A stretch of DNA of 64,000 nt, from NCBI RefSeq assembly GCF_008087625.1, contig NZ_CP042997.1:2170001-2234000 (forward strand), written 5' to 3'. Position 1 is the first letter of the stretch, and every line of letters begins with the position of its first letter. The position numbers and the translations under genes are program-made. The notes below the pieces were generated by a model, which searched no databases, was not told the DNA's origin, and saw only the letters and a program-made list of their open reading frames with translations. Positions 9,748-19,753 of the stretch are shown here, one piece after another. Origin of the DNA: Aquisphaera giovannonii. GTDB lineage: Bacteria > Planctomycetota > Planctomycetia > Isosphaerales > Isosphaeraceae.

Positions 9748-12222
9748 TCAATCCTCGTAGATCTCGCCGAGGCAGGAGTCGATGGCGTCGGGATGGAGCC
9801 GGCCCTCGCCCTTGGGCGCGACGCCGGCCGGCTGGAACCGCGACTGGGGGGATCGCTGGTCGAGCGCGGCCGGGAGGGCTGCCGCGCGACCCATCGGCCG
9901 TTCGGCCCGGAGGCGTTCCATGACGACCACGAAGGCCGGCACGAGGATGGGCCGGACGAGGAACGTATCCAGGAGGATGCCCAGGCCGAGCGCGAATCCG
10001 AGCTCGCGGAGCGAGGTGAGGGTGCCGGTCAGCATCGAGCCGAAGGTCCCGGCCATGATGAGCCCGCAGGAGCTGATGATCCCGCCCGTGTGGGCGACGG
10101 CGAGGCGGGTCCCCTCGGTCACGCCGTGCTTCTCCTCCTCCTCGATCACCCGCGCCATCAGGAGGATGTTGTAGTCCTCGCCGACGGCCACCAGGATCAC
10201 GAACAGGAAGAATCCGACGGTCCAGTCGAGGCCGCCCCAGGGCTCGGTGCTGTGGTGCAGGGCGCGGAAGACCAGCTCGGTGACGCCCAGCGACGCGAGG
10301 TAGCCGAGCACGACCGTGAAGATCAGGTACAGGCAGATCCCCGGCCGGCGGAGCAGGGCGACGAGGATGGCGTACACGCCGAGCGTCACCAGGACGTACA
10401 TCCGCTGCTGGTCCGCCGTGGTCACGGTCTTCAGGTCGTTGACCGCGGACGTCGACCCGGCGAGCCCGATCGCGGCCGTCCCGTGGAGCGGCTGGCCGGA
10501 CCGGCTGGAGCTCACGAGGGCCTCGCGGACCTCCTCCAGTCCGTCGAGGCTGGCGGGGGAGAAGGGGTCGGACTTGAAGACGATGTCGAAGCGGGCGATG
10601 TGGTTGACGTCGGCGCGGTCGGCGGGGCGGACGCTGACGTAGCGGGAGTCGGCGACCGCCCGCAGCGCCTGGTCGGCCATCCGCTGGACGAGGGACATCT
10701 CGGCCTCGGGGACCGGCGGCCTGCCGAGCGGCTGGGTCAGCGACCGGACCTCGGCGACGGCGGGGATCGCGACGAGCCTCCGGGTCACCTCGCGGACGGC
10801 CGCACGGCCCTCCTCGGAGCGGAAATCCAGCCGGGTGTTGTGCACGAACGCCGAGGTGGGGCTGAGCTCGCCGACGGCGAAGTAGCGGCGGATCACGCTC
10901 GCCCCGACGACGCTCGGCCGGTCGGGGTCGAGGTCCGCGAGCTGGCTGTAATTCGCGGTCGTCCGGGCGCCCACGACGGCGAGGGGGACCAGGCCCGCCA
11001 GGCAGAGGGCCAGGATCGTCAGCGGATAGGTCACCACGAGGTCCGCCACGCGGAACCAGAAGCCGGAGAGCCAGGATCGGCCGCGGGCCTCCTCCTCGAT
11101 GTTCTTGCCCTGCTCGTGACGCGGCGCCCGGAACGGCCAGAAGATCGCCCCCCGGAGCCAGGACAGGAGGATGGGGGCCAGCGTGAGCGCCGCGATCAGC
11201 GCCACGGTCAGGCTGATCGCGATCGCGGGGCCGGTGTAGCGGATCTTGGCGAAGCTCGAGAAGTAGAGCATCCCGAGCCCCACGATCACCGTGCCCGCGC
11301 TGGCCATGAGCGCGCCGCCGACCTGGGTGATCGCCTCCCGGAGCGCCTCCGGCCGACTGTTGCCGCGGGCCAGCTCCTCGCGATACCTCGCGATCAGGAA
11401 GAGGCAGTAGTCCGTCCCCGCGCCGAAGAGGACGACGACGAGGAAGACCTTGGTGATGGTGATGACCTGGAAGGAGAGGCCCGGCACGACCGTCAGCAGC
11501 GCGATCACCTTCATCGAGGCGACGACGGAGAGGGCGATCGTCAGCAGCGGGATCATCGCCAGCAGCGGGGAGCGGTAGACGAGCAGCAGGATGATCACCA
11601 CCAGCGCGATGGTGGTCTTGGTCGTGCTGTCGATGCTGGCATTGGCGGCCGAGTTGATGTCGTGGCCGACGACCGCCGAGCCCGAGACGACCCGGCGGAG
11701 GCCCTGGGGCAGGGGGGGCGTGCCGTCTAGGTATTCGAGGATCTTGTCGACGGCGATCCGCGTCTTCCGCGCCAGGTACGTGCCGCGGAGCGAGACGATC
11801 GAGAGGACCGCCTGGCCGGGGCCGTCGGAGGCCTTGCCGATCAGCCGAGGCCCGATGACGGGCGTGCGGTGGGTGTCGATCTTCTTGACGCCCAGCTCCG
11901 GATCCCGCTGGCTGAACTCGTGGAACTTCGCGACCCTGTCCTCGACGACCGCGAGGTCCGCGGGGGTCAGCGGCCCGTCGGCCCGCTCGTGGATCAGGAC
12001 GACCTGGGAGCTCGCCGCATCCTGCGGGAATCCCCGCTCCAGCAACTCCTGGCCGATGACGCTCGGATAGTCGCGCGGGAAGAACCGGACGTCATCGTCG
12101 CGGGTGATCTGCTCCCAGAGCGGGGCGTACTGGAAGAGGATGTACGTGACCAGCGCCCAGGCCAGCAGGACGAACCAGGAATGCCGTTGGACGAGCCTGG
12201 CGAGGATGGAGAACATGGACAC
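9748..12222 (-). CDS. MMPL-family RND transporter
   Basis: 824 aa inner-membrane protein of the MMPL/RND class, which exports lipids or hydrophobic compounds using the proton gradient. It has two repeats of one membrane helix, a large periplasmic domain and a five-helix bundle. Each bundle carries the family's acidic motif: GAGTDYCLFLIARYREE in the first half, VGEDYNILLMARVIEEE in the second. The C-terminal tail after about residue 775 is hydrophilic. The start may be GTG at 12222 (GGAAG six bases upstream) or ATG at 12216. No adaptor or outer-membrane partner is adjacent, so it may work alone. Confidence 0.94.
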   Translation of the reverse strand: MSMFSILARLVQRHSWFVLLAWALVTYILFQYAPLWEQITRDDDVRFFPRDYPSVIGQELLERGFPQDAASSQVVLIHERADGPLTPADLAVVEDRVAKFHEFSQRDPELGVKKIDTHRTPVIGPRLIGKASDGPGQAVLSIVSLRGTYLARKTRIAVDKILEYLDGTPPLPQGLRRVVSGSAVVGHDINSAANASIDSTTKTTIALVVIILLLVYRSPLLAMIPLLTIALSVVASMKVIALLTVVPGLSFQVITITKVFLVVVLFGAGTDYCLFLIARYREELARGNSRPEALREAITQVGGALMASAGTVIVGLGMLYFSSFAKIRYTGPAIAISLTVALIAALTLAPILLSWLRGAIFWPFRAPRHEQGKNIEEEARGRSWLSGFWFRVADLVVTYPLTILALCLAGLVPLAVVGARTTANYSQLADLDPDRPSVVGASVIRRYFAVGELSPTSAFVHNTRLDFRSEEGRAAVREVTRRLVAIPAVAEVRSLTQPLGRPPVPEAEMSLVQRMADQALRAVADSRYVSVRPADRADVNHIARFDIVFKSDPFSPASLDGLEEVREALVSSSRSGQPLHGTAAIGLAGSTSAVNDLKTVTTADQQRMYVLVTLGVYAILVALLRRPGICLYLIFTVVLGYLASLGVTELVFRALHHSTEPWGGLDWTVGFFLFVILVAVGEDYNILLMARVIEEEEKHGVTEGTRLAVAHTGGIISSCGLIMAGTFGSMLTGTLTSLRELGFALGLGILLDTFLVRPILVPAFVVVMERLRAERPMGRAAALPAALDQRSPQSRFQPAGVAPKGEGRLHPDAIDSCLGEIYED

Positions 12223-12588
12223 GCATTCTTCCGGGAAATTAGGATTCGTGCGAGGATCGCGGCCGTCCGACCCCCGCGACGCCTGCTCATTCGTCGTCTC
12301 CTCGATGCCGCCGGCCCCCCGCGAATTGACGAGCCCCGAACATAGTCGTTCGCGATGCGCGTGTCAAAGAGGAAGCCCGGGCCGCGGGCCTCTCGGCCTC
12401 GCGCCCTCGTGACATCTTATCGGCCATTCCCGCCACCGCCATGATGTCGGAAAACCCCCGTGCATTGATGAATGCCCTCTCGTGGGGCAACGCACTTGTC
12501 GGGGCGCATATTATGAAGTAGTAAAACGATAGGTGCCTCGTCGGAACGGGCGCCGCGTCTCCTCTGGTCCCCGAGGGCTTTTCCATCC
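12223..12588. other. divergent intergenic region
   Basis: About 365 bases between the MMPL transporter and a small plus-strand gene. A TATTAT at 12509-12514 could be the -10 for the plus-strand gene, but no -35 fits. Minus-strand open frames here are Arg/Ala-rich shadows. Confidence 0.5.
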
Positions 12589-12996
12589 GTGCGTGACAAA
12601 CTGGCCCGCAAATTTCGAGAGAGCTGGAGCGGCCGGCTGTCCCATTACCGGATGCACCGCAACGACGAGCACCTCGCGGCGCTCTTCGAAGAGACGGTGC
12701 TCTACGTCGGCCTGCACCTGGAGAATGACCTGTGCCGGTCGGACCACTGGAGCGAGGTCCGGCTGGATCATGCCGCGGCGATCGTTCTGTTCCTCGTGGA
12801 CAAGGGCGTGGTCGAGCGGGCCACGCGATACGGCCGCCGCGTCTTCGAGCCCCTCCCGCACGCCGAGTCGTGGGTCTCTCAGCAGCCCGCCCTCCGGCGG
12901 TTCCAGGAGGAGCTCCTGGAGCTGATCTTGGCGCTCCGCCATGAGCTCGCCCGTCGCTCTTCTTCCCGTCGCTCCCGGCCCGAGCCGCGCGCCTGA
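12589..12996 (+). CDS. small charged protein of unknown function
   Basis: 135 aa from a GTG start; the ribosome-binding site (GAGGG, 12573-12577) is moderate. Mostly helical with many His, Glu and Arg residues. One hydrophobic helix, LDHAAAIVLFLVDKGVV (about residues 60-77), is followed by a strand-like ATRYGRRVFEPLP. The end is a basic Arg/Ser tail. The layout is compatible with a small winged-helix-like or adaptor protein, but I do not recognise a family. Its codon pattern fits the neighbours better than the overlapping frames do. Confidence 0.6.
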   Translation: MRDKLARKFRESWSGRLSHYRMHRNDEHLAALFEETVLYVGLHLENDLCRSDHWSEVRLDHAAAIVLFLVDKGVVERATRYGRRVFEPLPHAESWVSQQPALRRFQEELLELILALRHELARRSSSRRSRPEPRA

Positions 12997-13030
12997 GCCG
13001 CGGGGGCGAATTCCTGCCTCGGGGCGTTGA

Positions 13031-14068
13031 TCACATCCGCTCGCCCGCGAGGGTGCCGCATGCGGCGAGGATGTCCTTCCCGCCGGAGTAGCGGCGGACG
13101 ATCGGCTGGCCGACGTGTCGGGTCAGGGCGTCCCGGAACGCCTTCAGCTCCCCCGCGTCCGGGGCGCGGTAGATCCCGGTCGGGTCGGTGACCTCGATGA
13201 GGTCCAGCCGGACGGGGGTGTCGCCGATGAGCTCGCCCAGGGCCCGGGCGTCCTCCTCGGCCATGTTCTCCCCCGCGATGCAGACGTACGCCAGCGTCAC
13301 CCGATCTCGCCTGGCCAGCGCGTGGCGGCGTGCGGCGGCCATGACCTCCGCGACCGGCGTGCGCGCGGCCAGCGGGACGAGGCGTTCGCGCTTCGCGTCG
13401 GTCGCGGCGCCGAGGCTGACCGCCAGCCGATAGTTGTGCCCCTCCCGCGTGAACCGGTCGATCTCCGGGACCAGGCCCACGGTGCTGATCGTGATCCCCT
13501 TGGCCCCGATCGACGCGCCCCAGGAGCAGCGGAGCAGGTCCGCCGCGGCGAGCACCCGCTCGTAATTGAGGAACGGCTCCCCCATCCCCATGAAGACCAC
13601 GCCCGTGGGACGCCGGCCCGCCTGCCTCGCGACGTCGCGGGCCTGGATGAACTGGTCGAGGATCTCCCAGGTCCGCAGGTTCCTCCGCCGGGCCATCCTG
13701 GCCGTGGCGCAGAAGCGGCAGCCCATGGCGCAGCCGACCTGCGAGGAGACGCAGATGCTCGCCGCCCCGGGCTTGTGCAGCGGGATGATCACGGTCTCGA
13801 CGACCAGGTCGTCCCCCGTCCGGAAGCTCAGCTTCCGGAAGCCGTCCACCGGCGAGACGATCGAGCGCTCGAGCCGGAGCCTCTCCAATTCCCCGATGGC
13901 GCGGGTCAGTCGCTTCGGGACCTGGAGCGATCCGCTCCAGACCTCGGGGTCGAAGATCCCCCTCGCGAGGACGGCCGACGAGACCCTCCGGACGACCTCC
14001 GGGCCGACGCCCAGCGCCTCGGCCTCGCGCCGGAACTCGTCGGGGGCCAGGTCTCGGGGGTCCAGCAC
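13031..14068 (-). CDS. rlmN: RlmN/Cfr-family radical SAM RNA methyltransferase
   Basis: 345 aa. These enzymes methylate C2 of adenine in 23S rRNA (and some tRNAs) using a 4Fe-4S cluster and two catalytic cysteines. The cluster motif CAMGCRFC gives Cys113, Cys117 and Cys120. Cys106, seven residues before the first, and Cys337 near the C-terminus (AACGTLAGERM) occupy the places of the catalytic Cys118 and methyl-carrying Cys355 of E. coli RlmN. GMGEP and the RLAVSLGA strand are also present. It is shorter than E. coli RlmN (384 aa). A second RlmN-like paralogue elsewhere in the genome would be normal for this group. Confidence 0.9.
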   Translation of the reverse strand: MLDPRDLAPDEFRREAEALGVGPEVVRRVSSAVLARGIFDPEVWSGSLQVPKRLTRAIGELERLRLERSIVSPVDGFRKLSFRTGDDLVVETVIIPLHKPGAASICVSSQVGCAMGCRFCATARMARRRNLRTWEILDQFIQARDVARQAGRRPTGVVFMGMGEPFLNYERVLAAADLLRCSWGASIGAKGITISTVGLVPEIDRFTREGHNYRLAVSLGAATDAKRERLVPLAARTPVAEVMAAARRHALARRDRVTLAYVCIAGENMAEEDARALGELIGDTPVRLDLIEVTDPTGIYRAPDAGELKAFRDALTRHVGQPIVRRYSGGKDILAACGTLAGERM

Positions 14069-14461
14069 GGTGTCGGCCTCCGGGCGGAAAGTGGGGAGGT
14101 TTGGCTTGATAGTTCCACCAACTTAGCGAATACCTGGATGTCCGGGAATGTTGCCGGAGTCGACTTGACGGCTTTGGCCGATCGGTTCAAACAATTTGAA
14201 GAAGACACCCAACCTTCCCGGGAAATCCAGCGTAGGAAGAGGGCACCTGCCAAACGACGCCCGACGGCCCCCTTCATGAGGGCTGAAGTGCTGTCTGGCG
14301 ATGAGGTTACGCAGAAGAGAATTGGATCCCGAAGGGCCCGGCCGCGGGCGTCACGGGGCGGACGTACGGACTCCCGGACGAGTGGATTCCGGGGGACTCG
14401 GTTCGCCGCGGGTTGTCGGCGAGCGGGCGGATGCACATCGACACGAGGAGACGATCGACGC
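14069..14461. other. divergent region between rlmN and htrA
   Basis: About 390 bases with lower GC near 14090-14210. TTGACG at 14165 could be a -35 for htrA, but no clear -10 follows at the right distance. The open frame running into htrA from upstream is antisense to rlmN and not coding. Confidence 0.5.
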
Positions 14462-16024
14462 ATGAAACGAAATCCAGTCGCATGGGCGGCCCTGGTGGTC
14501 TCCACGGCGGCCCTGGTCAGCTCATCGGGCGCCCTCCGGCGGATGCCGGCGGCCCCCAACGTCCCGGCCGAAGGGCAGAAGACGGCGCAGGCGCTGTCGC
14601 AGGCCTTCGAGGCGGTGGCCGACTTCGTCCGCCCGTCGGTGGTCCAGGTCACCGTGACGAAGAAGGCGGCGCGGGTGCCGAACCTGAGGAACTTCCCGTT
14701 CCCGGGCCCCAACGGCCGTCCCAATCCGAACGCGCCCAACAACCCGAAGGACCTCGAGGAGCTCCTCAAGCGGTTCTTCGGCCCCGACGGGATGGTCGAG
14801 CCGCAGCAGTTCGGCCGGCAGTCGCACGGCACCGGGTCCGGCTTCGTGTACGACAATCGCGGCCACATCCTGACGAACAATCACGTCGTCGAGGGCGCCG
14901 AGAAGATCACCGTCACCTTCCATGACGGGATCGAGGCCGCCGCCACGGTCGTCGGGACCGACTCCAAGTCGGACGTCGCCGTGATCAAGGTGGACGTGAC
15001 GAATTACCCGGCGCTGCCCCGCGGCGACAGCTCCAAGCTCAAGGTCGGCGACCTGGTCATGGCCGTCGGCTCCCCGTTCGAGCTGAGCCAGAGCGTGACG
15101 ACCGGCATCATCTCCGCCACCGAGCGGAACGACGTCCAGATCAACGAGTTCGAGTCGTTCATCCAGACCGACGCGTCGATCAATCCGGGCAATTCCGGCG
15201 GCCCGCTGGTGAACATGAACGGCGAGGTCATCGGCGTCAATTCGGCGATCGTCACCGGCGGCCGCGGCAACGACGGCATCGGCTTCGCGATCCCCATCGA
15301 CATGGCCTCCGGCGTGGCCGACCAGCTCGTCAAGGACGGCAAGGTCCGTCGCGCCCGGATCGGCGTCCAGATGGCCCCGCTGACCCCGGTGCTCGCCCGG
15401 CAGCTCGGCCTGGACCCCACGACCAAGGGCATCCTGGTCAGCGAGGTCAAGGAGGGCAGCCCCGCCGACAAGGCCGGCCTGAAGCAGGGCGACGTGATCG
15501 TGGGCTTCGCGGGCGACAAGATCACCAGCATGCCTTCGTTCCGCCTCAAGGTCGCCACCAGCCCGCTCGGCAAGGGCTACGAGATCGAGTACTTCCGGGA
15601 CGGCAAGCGGCAGACCGCGACCATCACGCCCGCTCCGTACGAGGACGTCGTCTTCGACATGGAGAAGCAGCGGGGCTCGAAGGATGGCGGCGAGTCGCAG
15701 GACGGCCAGCCCAAGAGCACGGCGATCGGCGAGTTCGGCCTCGAGGTCCAGCCGCTCACGGCCGACCTGGCCAAGTCCCTCGGCCTCCCCGCGGGGGCGA
15801 CCGGCCTCCTGGTCAGCGAGGTGAAGGACAACAGCCCGGCCGAGGCCGAGGGGATCAAGGAGGGCGACCTGATCACCAAGGTGGTCAAGGACCGCAAGAT
15901 CCAGCCGCTGAAGACCGTGAAGGAGTTCCAGGACCTGGCCTCCAAGTCCAACGAGCTCTCCTTCTACGTCCAAACCGGCAAGGATCCTGGACGCTTCGTG
16001 ACCCTGGCCAAGGCCAAGAAGTGA
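14462..16024 (+). CDS. htrA: DegP/HtrA-type periplasmic serine protease
   Basis: 520 aa. An N-terminal membrane or signal segment (about residues 6-25) sends it to the cell envelope. The trypsin-like domain has the full triad: His141 in LTNNHVVEGA, Asp171 in TDSKSDVAVIK and Ser245 in INPGNSGGPLV. Two PDZ domains follow (about 290-385 and 415-510), each carrying the VSEVK-(D/E)-xSPAxxxG-(I/L)-K-x-GD pattern. An insert rich in Pro and Asn lies between the signal and the protease (PNGRPNPNAPNNP). It degrades or refolds damaged envelope proteins. Start ATG at 14462 is preceded by GAGGAG at 14445-14450. A strong 18-bp terminator follows. Confidence 0.96.
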   Translation: MKRNPVAWAALVVSTAALVSSSGALRRMPAAPNVPAEGQKTAQALSQAFEAVADFVRPSVVQVTVTKKAARVPNLRNFPFPGPNGRPNPNAPNNPKDLEELLKRFFGPDGMVEPQQFGRQSHGTGSGFVYDNRGHILTNNHVVEGAEKITVTFHDGIEAAATVVGTDSKSDVAVIKVDVTNYPALPRGDSSKLKVGDLVMAVGSPFELSQSVTTGIISATERNDVQINEFESFIQTDASINPGNSGGPLVNMNGEVIGVNSAIVTGGRGNDGIGFAIPIDMASGVADQLVKDGKVRRARIGVQMAPLTPVLARQLGLDPTTKGILVSEVKEGSPADKAGLKQGDVIVGFAGDKITSMPSFRLKVATSPLGKGYEIEYFRDGKRQTATITPAPYEDVVFDMEKQRGSKDGGESQDGQPKSTAIGEFGLEVQPLTADLAKSLGLPAGATGLLVSEVKDNSPAEAEGIKEGDLITKVVKDRKIQPLKTVKEFQDLASKSNELSFYVQTGKDPGRFVTLAKAKK

Positions 16025-16085
16025 CCCCGACCGGCGCCCGGCCCCTCGAGGGCGGCCCGGGCGCCGCGAGGCAGGTAGCTTGAAC

Positions 16086-16129
16086 GAACGAGGGCGGCGG
16101 GGATCACTCCCCGCCGCCCTCGTTCTTTA
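16086..16129. terminator. strong terminator after htrA
   Basis: An 18-bp perfect stem (arms 16086-16103 and 16108-16125) has a 4-base loop TCAC and is followed by TTTAT. The mirrored arm starts GAACGA, so only the plus strand has a useful T-rich tail. Confidence 0.88.
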
Positions 16130-16501
16130 TCAATATCCAGTTGCCCCGGTCCGTGGGGCCAATCTCGTCGTGCGTCACGATGTCGGTGGGGCGGCCTGGT
16201 GGTACCTGGAGTATCGACGCGGATCCGGGCCAAAGTTTCCTAAAAAGTTGCGTGAAAGCATTGGAGCCCCCGGGGGCGAGCTTGCCGCCCCTCGCGGGTG
16301 CGGTCGTGCGGGAAACGCTCAAGATTCAAGTTCCAACCGGGGGGGCGTGAAGTATCATGAAGGGAGCGGAGGACGCGAGAGCGGCGGCATAGGATCGCCC
16401 CGCTTCCAACGAGTTCGAGGGACGGGATCGGCGACTTCGCCCGCGGATCGACGCGGCGGGCGCCGGAGGACCCGTGCCCGTGGCAGAAGGCGACGCAGGC
16501 G
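16130..16501. other. intergenic region before the aminotransferase
   Basis: About 370 bases with some AT-richer patches (16225-16265). I see no gene, repeat or confident promoter. Confidence 0.5.
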
Positions 16502-17752
16502 ATGGTGGATCCCACGACCAATCCCGGCTCCGAGGAGCACGAATCGACCGAGCACTACGACCTGGAAGTGGCGCCCCGCGTCCGCAACCTGCCCGCCTAC
16601 CTGTTCGGCAAGATCAATGAGCTGAAGTACCGCAAGCGGCGCGACGGCGTCGACGTCATCGACCTCGGCATGGGCAATCCGACGGACCCGCCGGAGGAGT
16701 GGGTCATCGACAAGCTCTGCGAGGCCGCCCGGGATTCGCGGAACCATCGGTACAGCGTCGCCACCGGGGTGTATAACCTCCGCCGCGAGGTCGCGGCCCG
16801 GTACGAGCGGCGGTTCGGAGTCGGCCTCGACCCCGACCAGGAGGTCGTCGCGACGATCGGCTCGAAGGAGGGCTTCAGCCACATGTGCCTGGCCCTGCTC
16901 GGGCCCGGCGACACGGCGCTCGTCCCGGCGCCGAGCTTCCCGATCCACGTCCACGCCATCGCCCTGGCCTCGGCCAACGTCATCTCGCTGGACGTCCGCG
17001 ACTCGCAATCCTTCCTCGCGAACATCGCCCGGGTCTGCGAGAGCCTCTTCCCCAGGCCCAAGATCCTCGTCCTGAACTACCCCCACAATCCCTCCTCGAC
17101 GGTCGTGGACGAGGCGTTCTTCGAGGAGATCGTGGCGCTCGCGAAGAAGTATCGCTTCTTCGTCATCCACGACTTCGCGTACGGCGACATCGGCTTCGAG
17201 GGGTACCAGCCGCCGAGCTTCCTTTCCGTGAAGGGGGCCAAGAGCGTCGGCTGCGAGTTCACGACGATGTCCAAGGGCTACAACATGGCGGGCTGGCGCG
17301 TCGGCTTCGCCGCCGGCAACCGCGACATGCTCGGCGCCCTGAAGGCGATCAAGGGCTACTACGACTACGGCATCTTCCAGGCCGTCCAGGTCGCCGCCAT
17401 CGTGGCGCTCCGGCACGGCGAGGAGAGCCGCATCGCCCAGGTCGCCGAGTACCAGGACCGCCGGGATGTCCTGGTCCGCGGCCTCCGCCGGCTGGGCTGG
17501 GATCCGGTCGTCCCGAAGGCCGGGATGTTCGTCTGGACTCCGGTCCCGGAGCCCTGGAACTCCCAGATGGGCTCCATGGACTTCGGCATGAAGCTCCTGG
17601 AGGAGGCCAACGTGGTCGTCAGCCCCGGCCGCGGGTTTGGCGAGTCGGGCGAGGGCTGCCTCCGGCTCGCGCTGGTCGAGAACGCCCACCGACTCCGCCA
17701 GGCCGTCCGCCAGATCGGACGCTGCCTCAAGGGCGAGCAGGCCGTCCACTGA
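16502..17752 (+). CDS. class I/II PLP aminotransferase (AlaC/DapL-like)
   Basis: 416 aa cytoplasmic fold-type I enzyme. The PLP lysine is Lys258 in [16 protein letters not shown]. Other family marks are [14 protein letters not shown] near the N-terminus, [11 protein letters not shown] (Asn that binds the PLP ring oxygen), [12 protein letters not shown] (Asp pairing with the ring nitrogen) and the C-terminal Arg in CLRLALVEN. The closest recognised groups are alanine transaminase AlaC/YfdZ and LL-diaminopimelate aminotransferase. The exact substrate cannot be fixed from sequence alone. It is followed 60 bases later by a tiny zinc-ribbon gene in the same direction. Confidence 0.9.
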   Translation: MVDPTTNPGSEEHESTEHYDLEVAPRVRNLPAYLFGKINELKYRKRRDGVDVIDLGMGNPTDPPEEWVIDKLCEAARDSRNHRYSVATGVYNLRREVAARYERRFGVGLDPDQEVVATIGSKEGFSHMCLALLGPGDTALVPAPSFPIHVHAIALASANVISLDVRDSQSFLANIARVCESLFPRPKILVLNYPHNPSSTVVDEAFFEEIVALAKKYRFFVIHDFAYGDIGFEGYQPPSFLSVKGAKSVGCEFTTMSKGYNMAGWRVGFAAGNRDMLGALKAIKGYYDYGIFQAVQVAAIVALRHGEESRIAQVAEYQDRRDVLVRGLRRLGWDPVVPKAGMFVWTPVPEPWNSQMGSMDFGMKLLEEANVVVSPGRGFGESGEGCLRLALVENAHRLRQAVRQIGRCLKGEQAVH

Positions 17753-17812
17753 GCGACCGGCGGGCCGCGGGGCTGGGGCCGGTCCGGCCCTCGGCCCTCG
17801 AGGGAGGCCGCG

Positions 17813-18031
17813 ATGATCGACTGCGCGTATTGCGAACGACCCCTCCTCTGCGACGGCTGCGGCACGCCCTTCGTGCCCTCGTCGCCGGAGGAGTATCAGG
17901 CCCTCTCGTGGCGCGACACCCCCATCCGATGCCCGGGGTGCGGCATGCTGCTGGTCTGCCGGTGGTGCAAGAGCCCCTACGACGGGCGCGACGGACAGCC
18001 CGAAGGCGAGGACGGCGATCCGACATCCTGA
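17813..18031 (+). CDS. small double zinc-ribbon protein
   Basis: 72 aa. Nine cysteines, most in paired knuckles: CAYC, CDGC, CPGC and CRWC. This suggests two zinc ribbons, or one four-Cys treble plus an extra pair. No membrane segment; the C-terminal tail is acidic. A ribosome-binding site GAGGGAGG (17799-17806) precedes the ATG. It probably forms a unit with the aminotransferase just upstream. Role unknown. Confidence 0.75.
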   Translation: MIDCAYCERPLLCDGCGTPFVPSSPEEYQALSWRDTPIRCPGCGMLLVCRWCKSPYDGRDGQPEGEDGDPTS

Positions 18032-18058
18032 CGCGGAGTGCCCCGGGGGCCCCCGCGG

Positions 18059-19162
18059 TCAGGAGTTCTGGGGCCTGCCGGAGGCGTGCGAGGGGCCCTC
18101 ATGGTGGCCCGGGGCGTTGACCAGGTTCCCCGCGCGGGGGCCCGGGCCCGGGGCGTCGATCCGCCCGAAGATCATCCGCCCGGCGCTCGTCTGGAGCACG
18201 CTGGTGACGGTGATGCGGACGATCTCTCCGATGTGGAACGAGCCCTGTTCGGCGACGACCATGGTGCCGTCGTCGAGGTAGCCGACACCCTGTCCCTGCT
18301 CCTCGCCCCGCTTGATGAGCTTGACCTGGATGCCCTCGCCCGGCAGGACGATGGGCTTCATGGCGTTGGCGAGGTCGTTGAGGTTGATCACCTCCACCCC
18401 CTGGAGCTTGGCGATCTTGTTCAGGTTGTAGTCGTTGGTGACGACCTTGCCCCCGAGGTGCTTGGCCAGGATCACCAGCTTCTGGTCGACCTCGCGGATC
18501 CCAGCCAGCTCGGGGACCTCGCCGTCATGGATGCGGACCTCGACGCCGGGGGATTTCTGGAGCCGGTTGAGGATGTCGAGGCCCCGCCGGCCCCGGTTGC
18601 GCCTGAGCTTGTCGGAGCTGTCGGCGATGTTCTGGAGCTCCTGGAGGACGAATCGGGGGACCACCATCGGCTGGTCGATGACCCGGGTCTCCGCGACGTC
18701 GGCGATCCGCCCGTCGATGACCACGGACGTATCCAGCACGAGCGGGCGCGAACCCTTCACCTCCTTCGAGAATTCGACGTAGGGGATGATGAAGCGGAAG
18801 TCGTCCTTGGTCTGGAGCAGCGTGGATACGCAGATGTAGCACATCAGGATCATCAGCACGCTCGAGATCGCCATGTGCACCTTCTGGTGCAGATAGAGCT
18901 GCATCGCCGGCTGGATCGCGTCGTTGATCAGGTTGCTCAGGAAGACCCCGACGATGACCCCGAAGTAGAGCGCGGAGATCGTCTGGATCCGCTTCCTCGG
19001 GGTGAGGAGGTCGGCGACGACGATCCCGATGGCGGCGATCATCACGCCGACGAAGACGAGGTACGGATTGGCCAGCTCGTTCTCGCCCACGATTTTGGCC
19101 AGGCGGACGCCCAGGCTGGCGACGACCAGGATGAAGGTAGCCCGGATAAGGATCAGGAGCAT
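18059..19162 (-). CDS. membrane PIN-TRAM domain protein (YacL-like)
   Basis: 367 aa. About four membrane helices fill residues 1-120. A PIN domain follows, with acidic active-site residues in LVLDTSVVIDGRIADV and VVTNDYNLNKIA. The TRAM RNA-binding domain lies at the end (about 285-345). This is the architecture of B. subtilis YacL, an inner-membrane protein with a putative RNase domain on the cytoplasmic side. The extreme C-terminus is Pro/Gly-rich. It converges with the zinc-ribbon gene, with only about 27 GC-rich bases between them. Confidence 0.92.
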   Translation of the reverse strand: MLLILIRATFILVVASLGVRLAKIVGENELANPYLVFVGVMIAAIGIVVADLLTPRKRIQTISALYFGVIVGVFLSNLINDAIQPAMQLYLHQKVHMAISSVLMILMCYICVSTLLQTKDDFRFIIPYVEFSKEVKGSRPLVLDTSVVIDGRIADVAETRVIDQPMVVPRFVLQELQNIADSSDKLRRNRGRRGLDILNRLQKSPGVEVRIHDGEVPELAGIREVDQKLVILAKHLGGKVVTNDYNLNKIAKLQGVEVINLNDLANAMKPIVLPGEGIQVKLIKRGEEQGQGVGYLDDGTMVVAEQGSFHIGEIVRITVTSVLQTSAGRMIFGRIDAPGPGPRAGNLVNAPGHHEGPSHASGRPQNS

Positions 19163-19246
19163 GGGTGGGATGCCTCGAAAAATTAGGCGAACCCGCGGTC
19201 GGCCGGATCGAGGCCGGCGGCGTGGAGGCGGTGGTCGGGGTCGTGC

Positions 19247-19753
19247 CTACGGGAGGTCCTCGCGGATCTCCGCGGCGAGCCGGTCGTAGAAATCCAGCAG
19301 GCTCTCGACGATCACCTTGGCATTCCCCAGCACGGGCATGAAGTTGGTGTCCCCATCCCAGCGCGGCACGACATGCCAGTGGAGGTGGCCGGGGAGGCCG
19401 GCCCCGGCACTCTTGCCCAGGTTCAGCCCCACATTATAACCCTGGGGGCGGAGCATCCGGTCGAGGATCTTCACCATCCGCCGGACGGTTTCCAGCGGCT
19501 CGACGAGGTCGAGCCCGCTCAGGCCGCCCAGCGTCCCCTCGTGCACGCGGGGCGCGACCAGGAGATGCCCGTTGTTGTAAGGGTAACGATTGAGGACGAC
19601 GACCGAGTGGGCCCCGCGCCAGACGACGAGGTTGGACCGATCATCGGACCCCTCGATCCCGCGGCACAGGAAGCATGCGTCGCCCGGGGGGGGCCGATCG
19701 GCCGAGTCCATGATGTATTGGGCTCGCCAGGGAGCCCAGATGCGCTCAAGCAC
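19247..19753 (-). CDS. HIT-family nucleotide hydrolase/transferase
   Basis: 168 aa from a GTG start at 19753 preceded by GGAGAGGG. The open frame further upstream is not protein-like. The histidine triad is GHLHWHVVPRW. The N-terminal ERIWAPWRAQYI and the zinc-type Cys pair CFLC mark the Ap4A phosphorylase/HIT branch seen in actinobacteria and planctomycetes. It likely cleaves or transfers adenylyl groups from dinucleoside polyphosphates. The next gene on the same strand, PIN-TRAM, begins about 85 bases downstream and may be co-transcribed. Confidence 0.92.
   Translation of the reverse strand: MLERIWAPWRAQYIMDSADRPPPGDACFLCRGIEGSDDRSNLVVWRGAHSVVVLNRYPYNNGHLLVAPRVHEGTLGGLSGLDLVEPLETVRRMVKILDRMLRPQGYNVGLNLGKSAGAGLPGHLHWHVVPRWDGDTNFMPVLGNAKVIVESLLDFYDRLAAEIREDLP

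Noticed and set aside
9646-11730. 694-codon plus-strand frame over the MMPL gene
   Set aside because: Translation is Asp/Gly/Arg/Glu-rich without membrane helices or motifs; the minus-strand MMPL protein is clear.
13115-14461. N-terminal extension of the htrA frame
   Set aside because: The first 449 codons are antisense to rlmN. The signal peptide and GAGGAG support ATG 14462.
18032-18058. GC palindrome between the zinc-ribbon and PIN-TRAM genes
   Set aside because: Short, without a T-tract. It could stop transcription, but the evidence is too thin to call.
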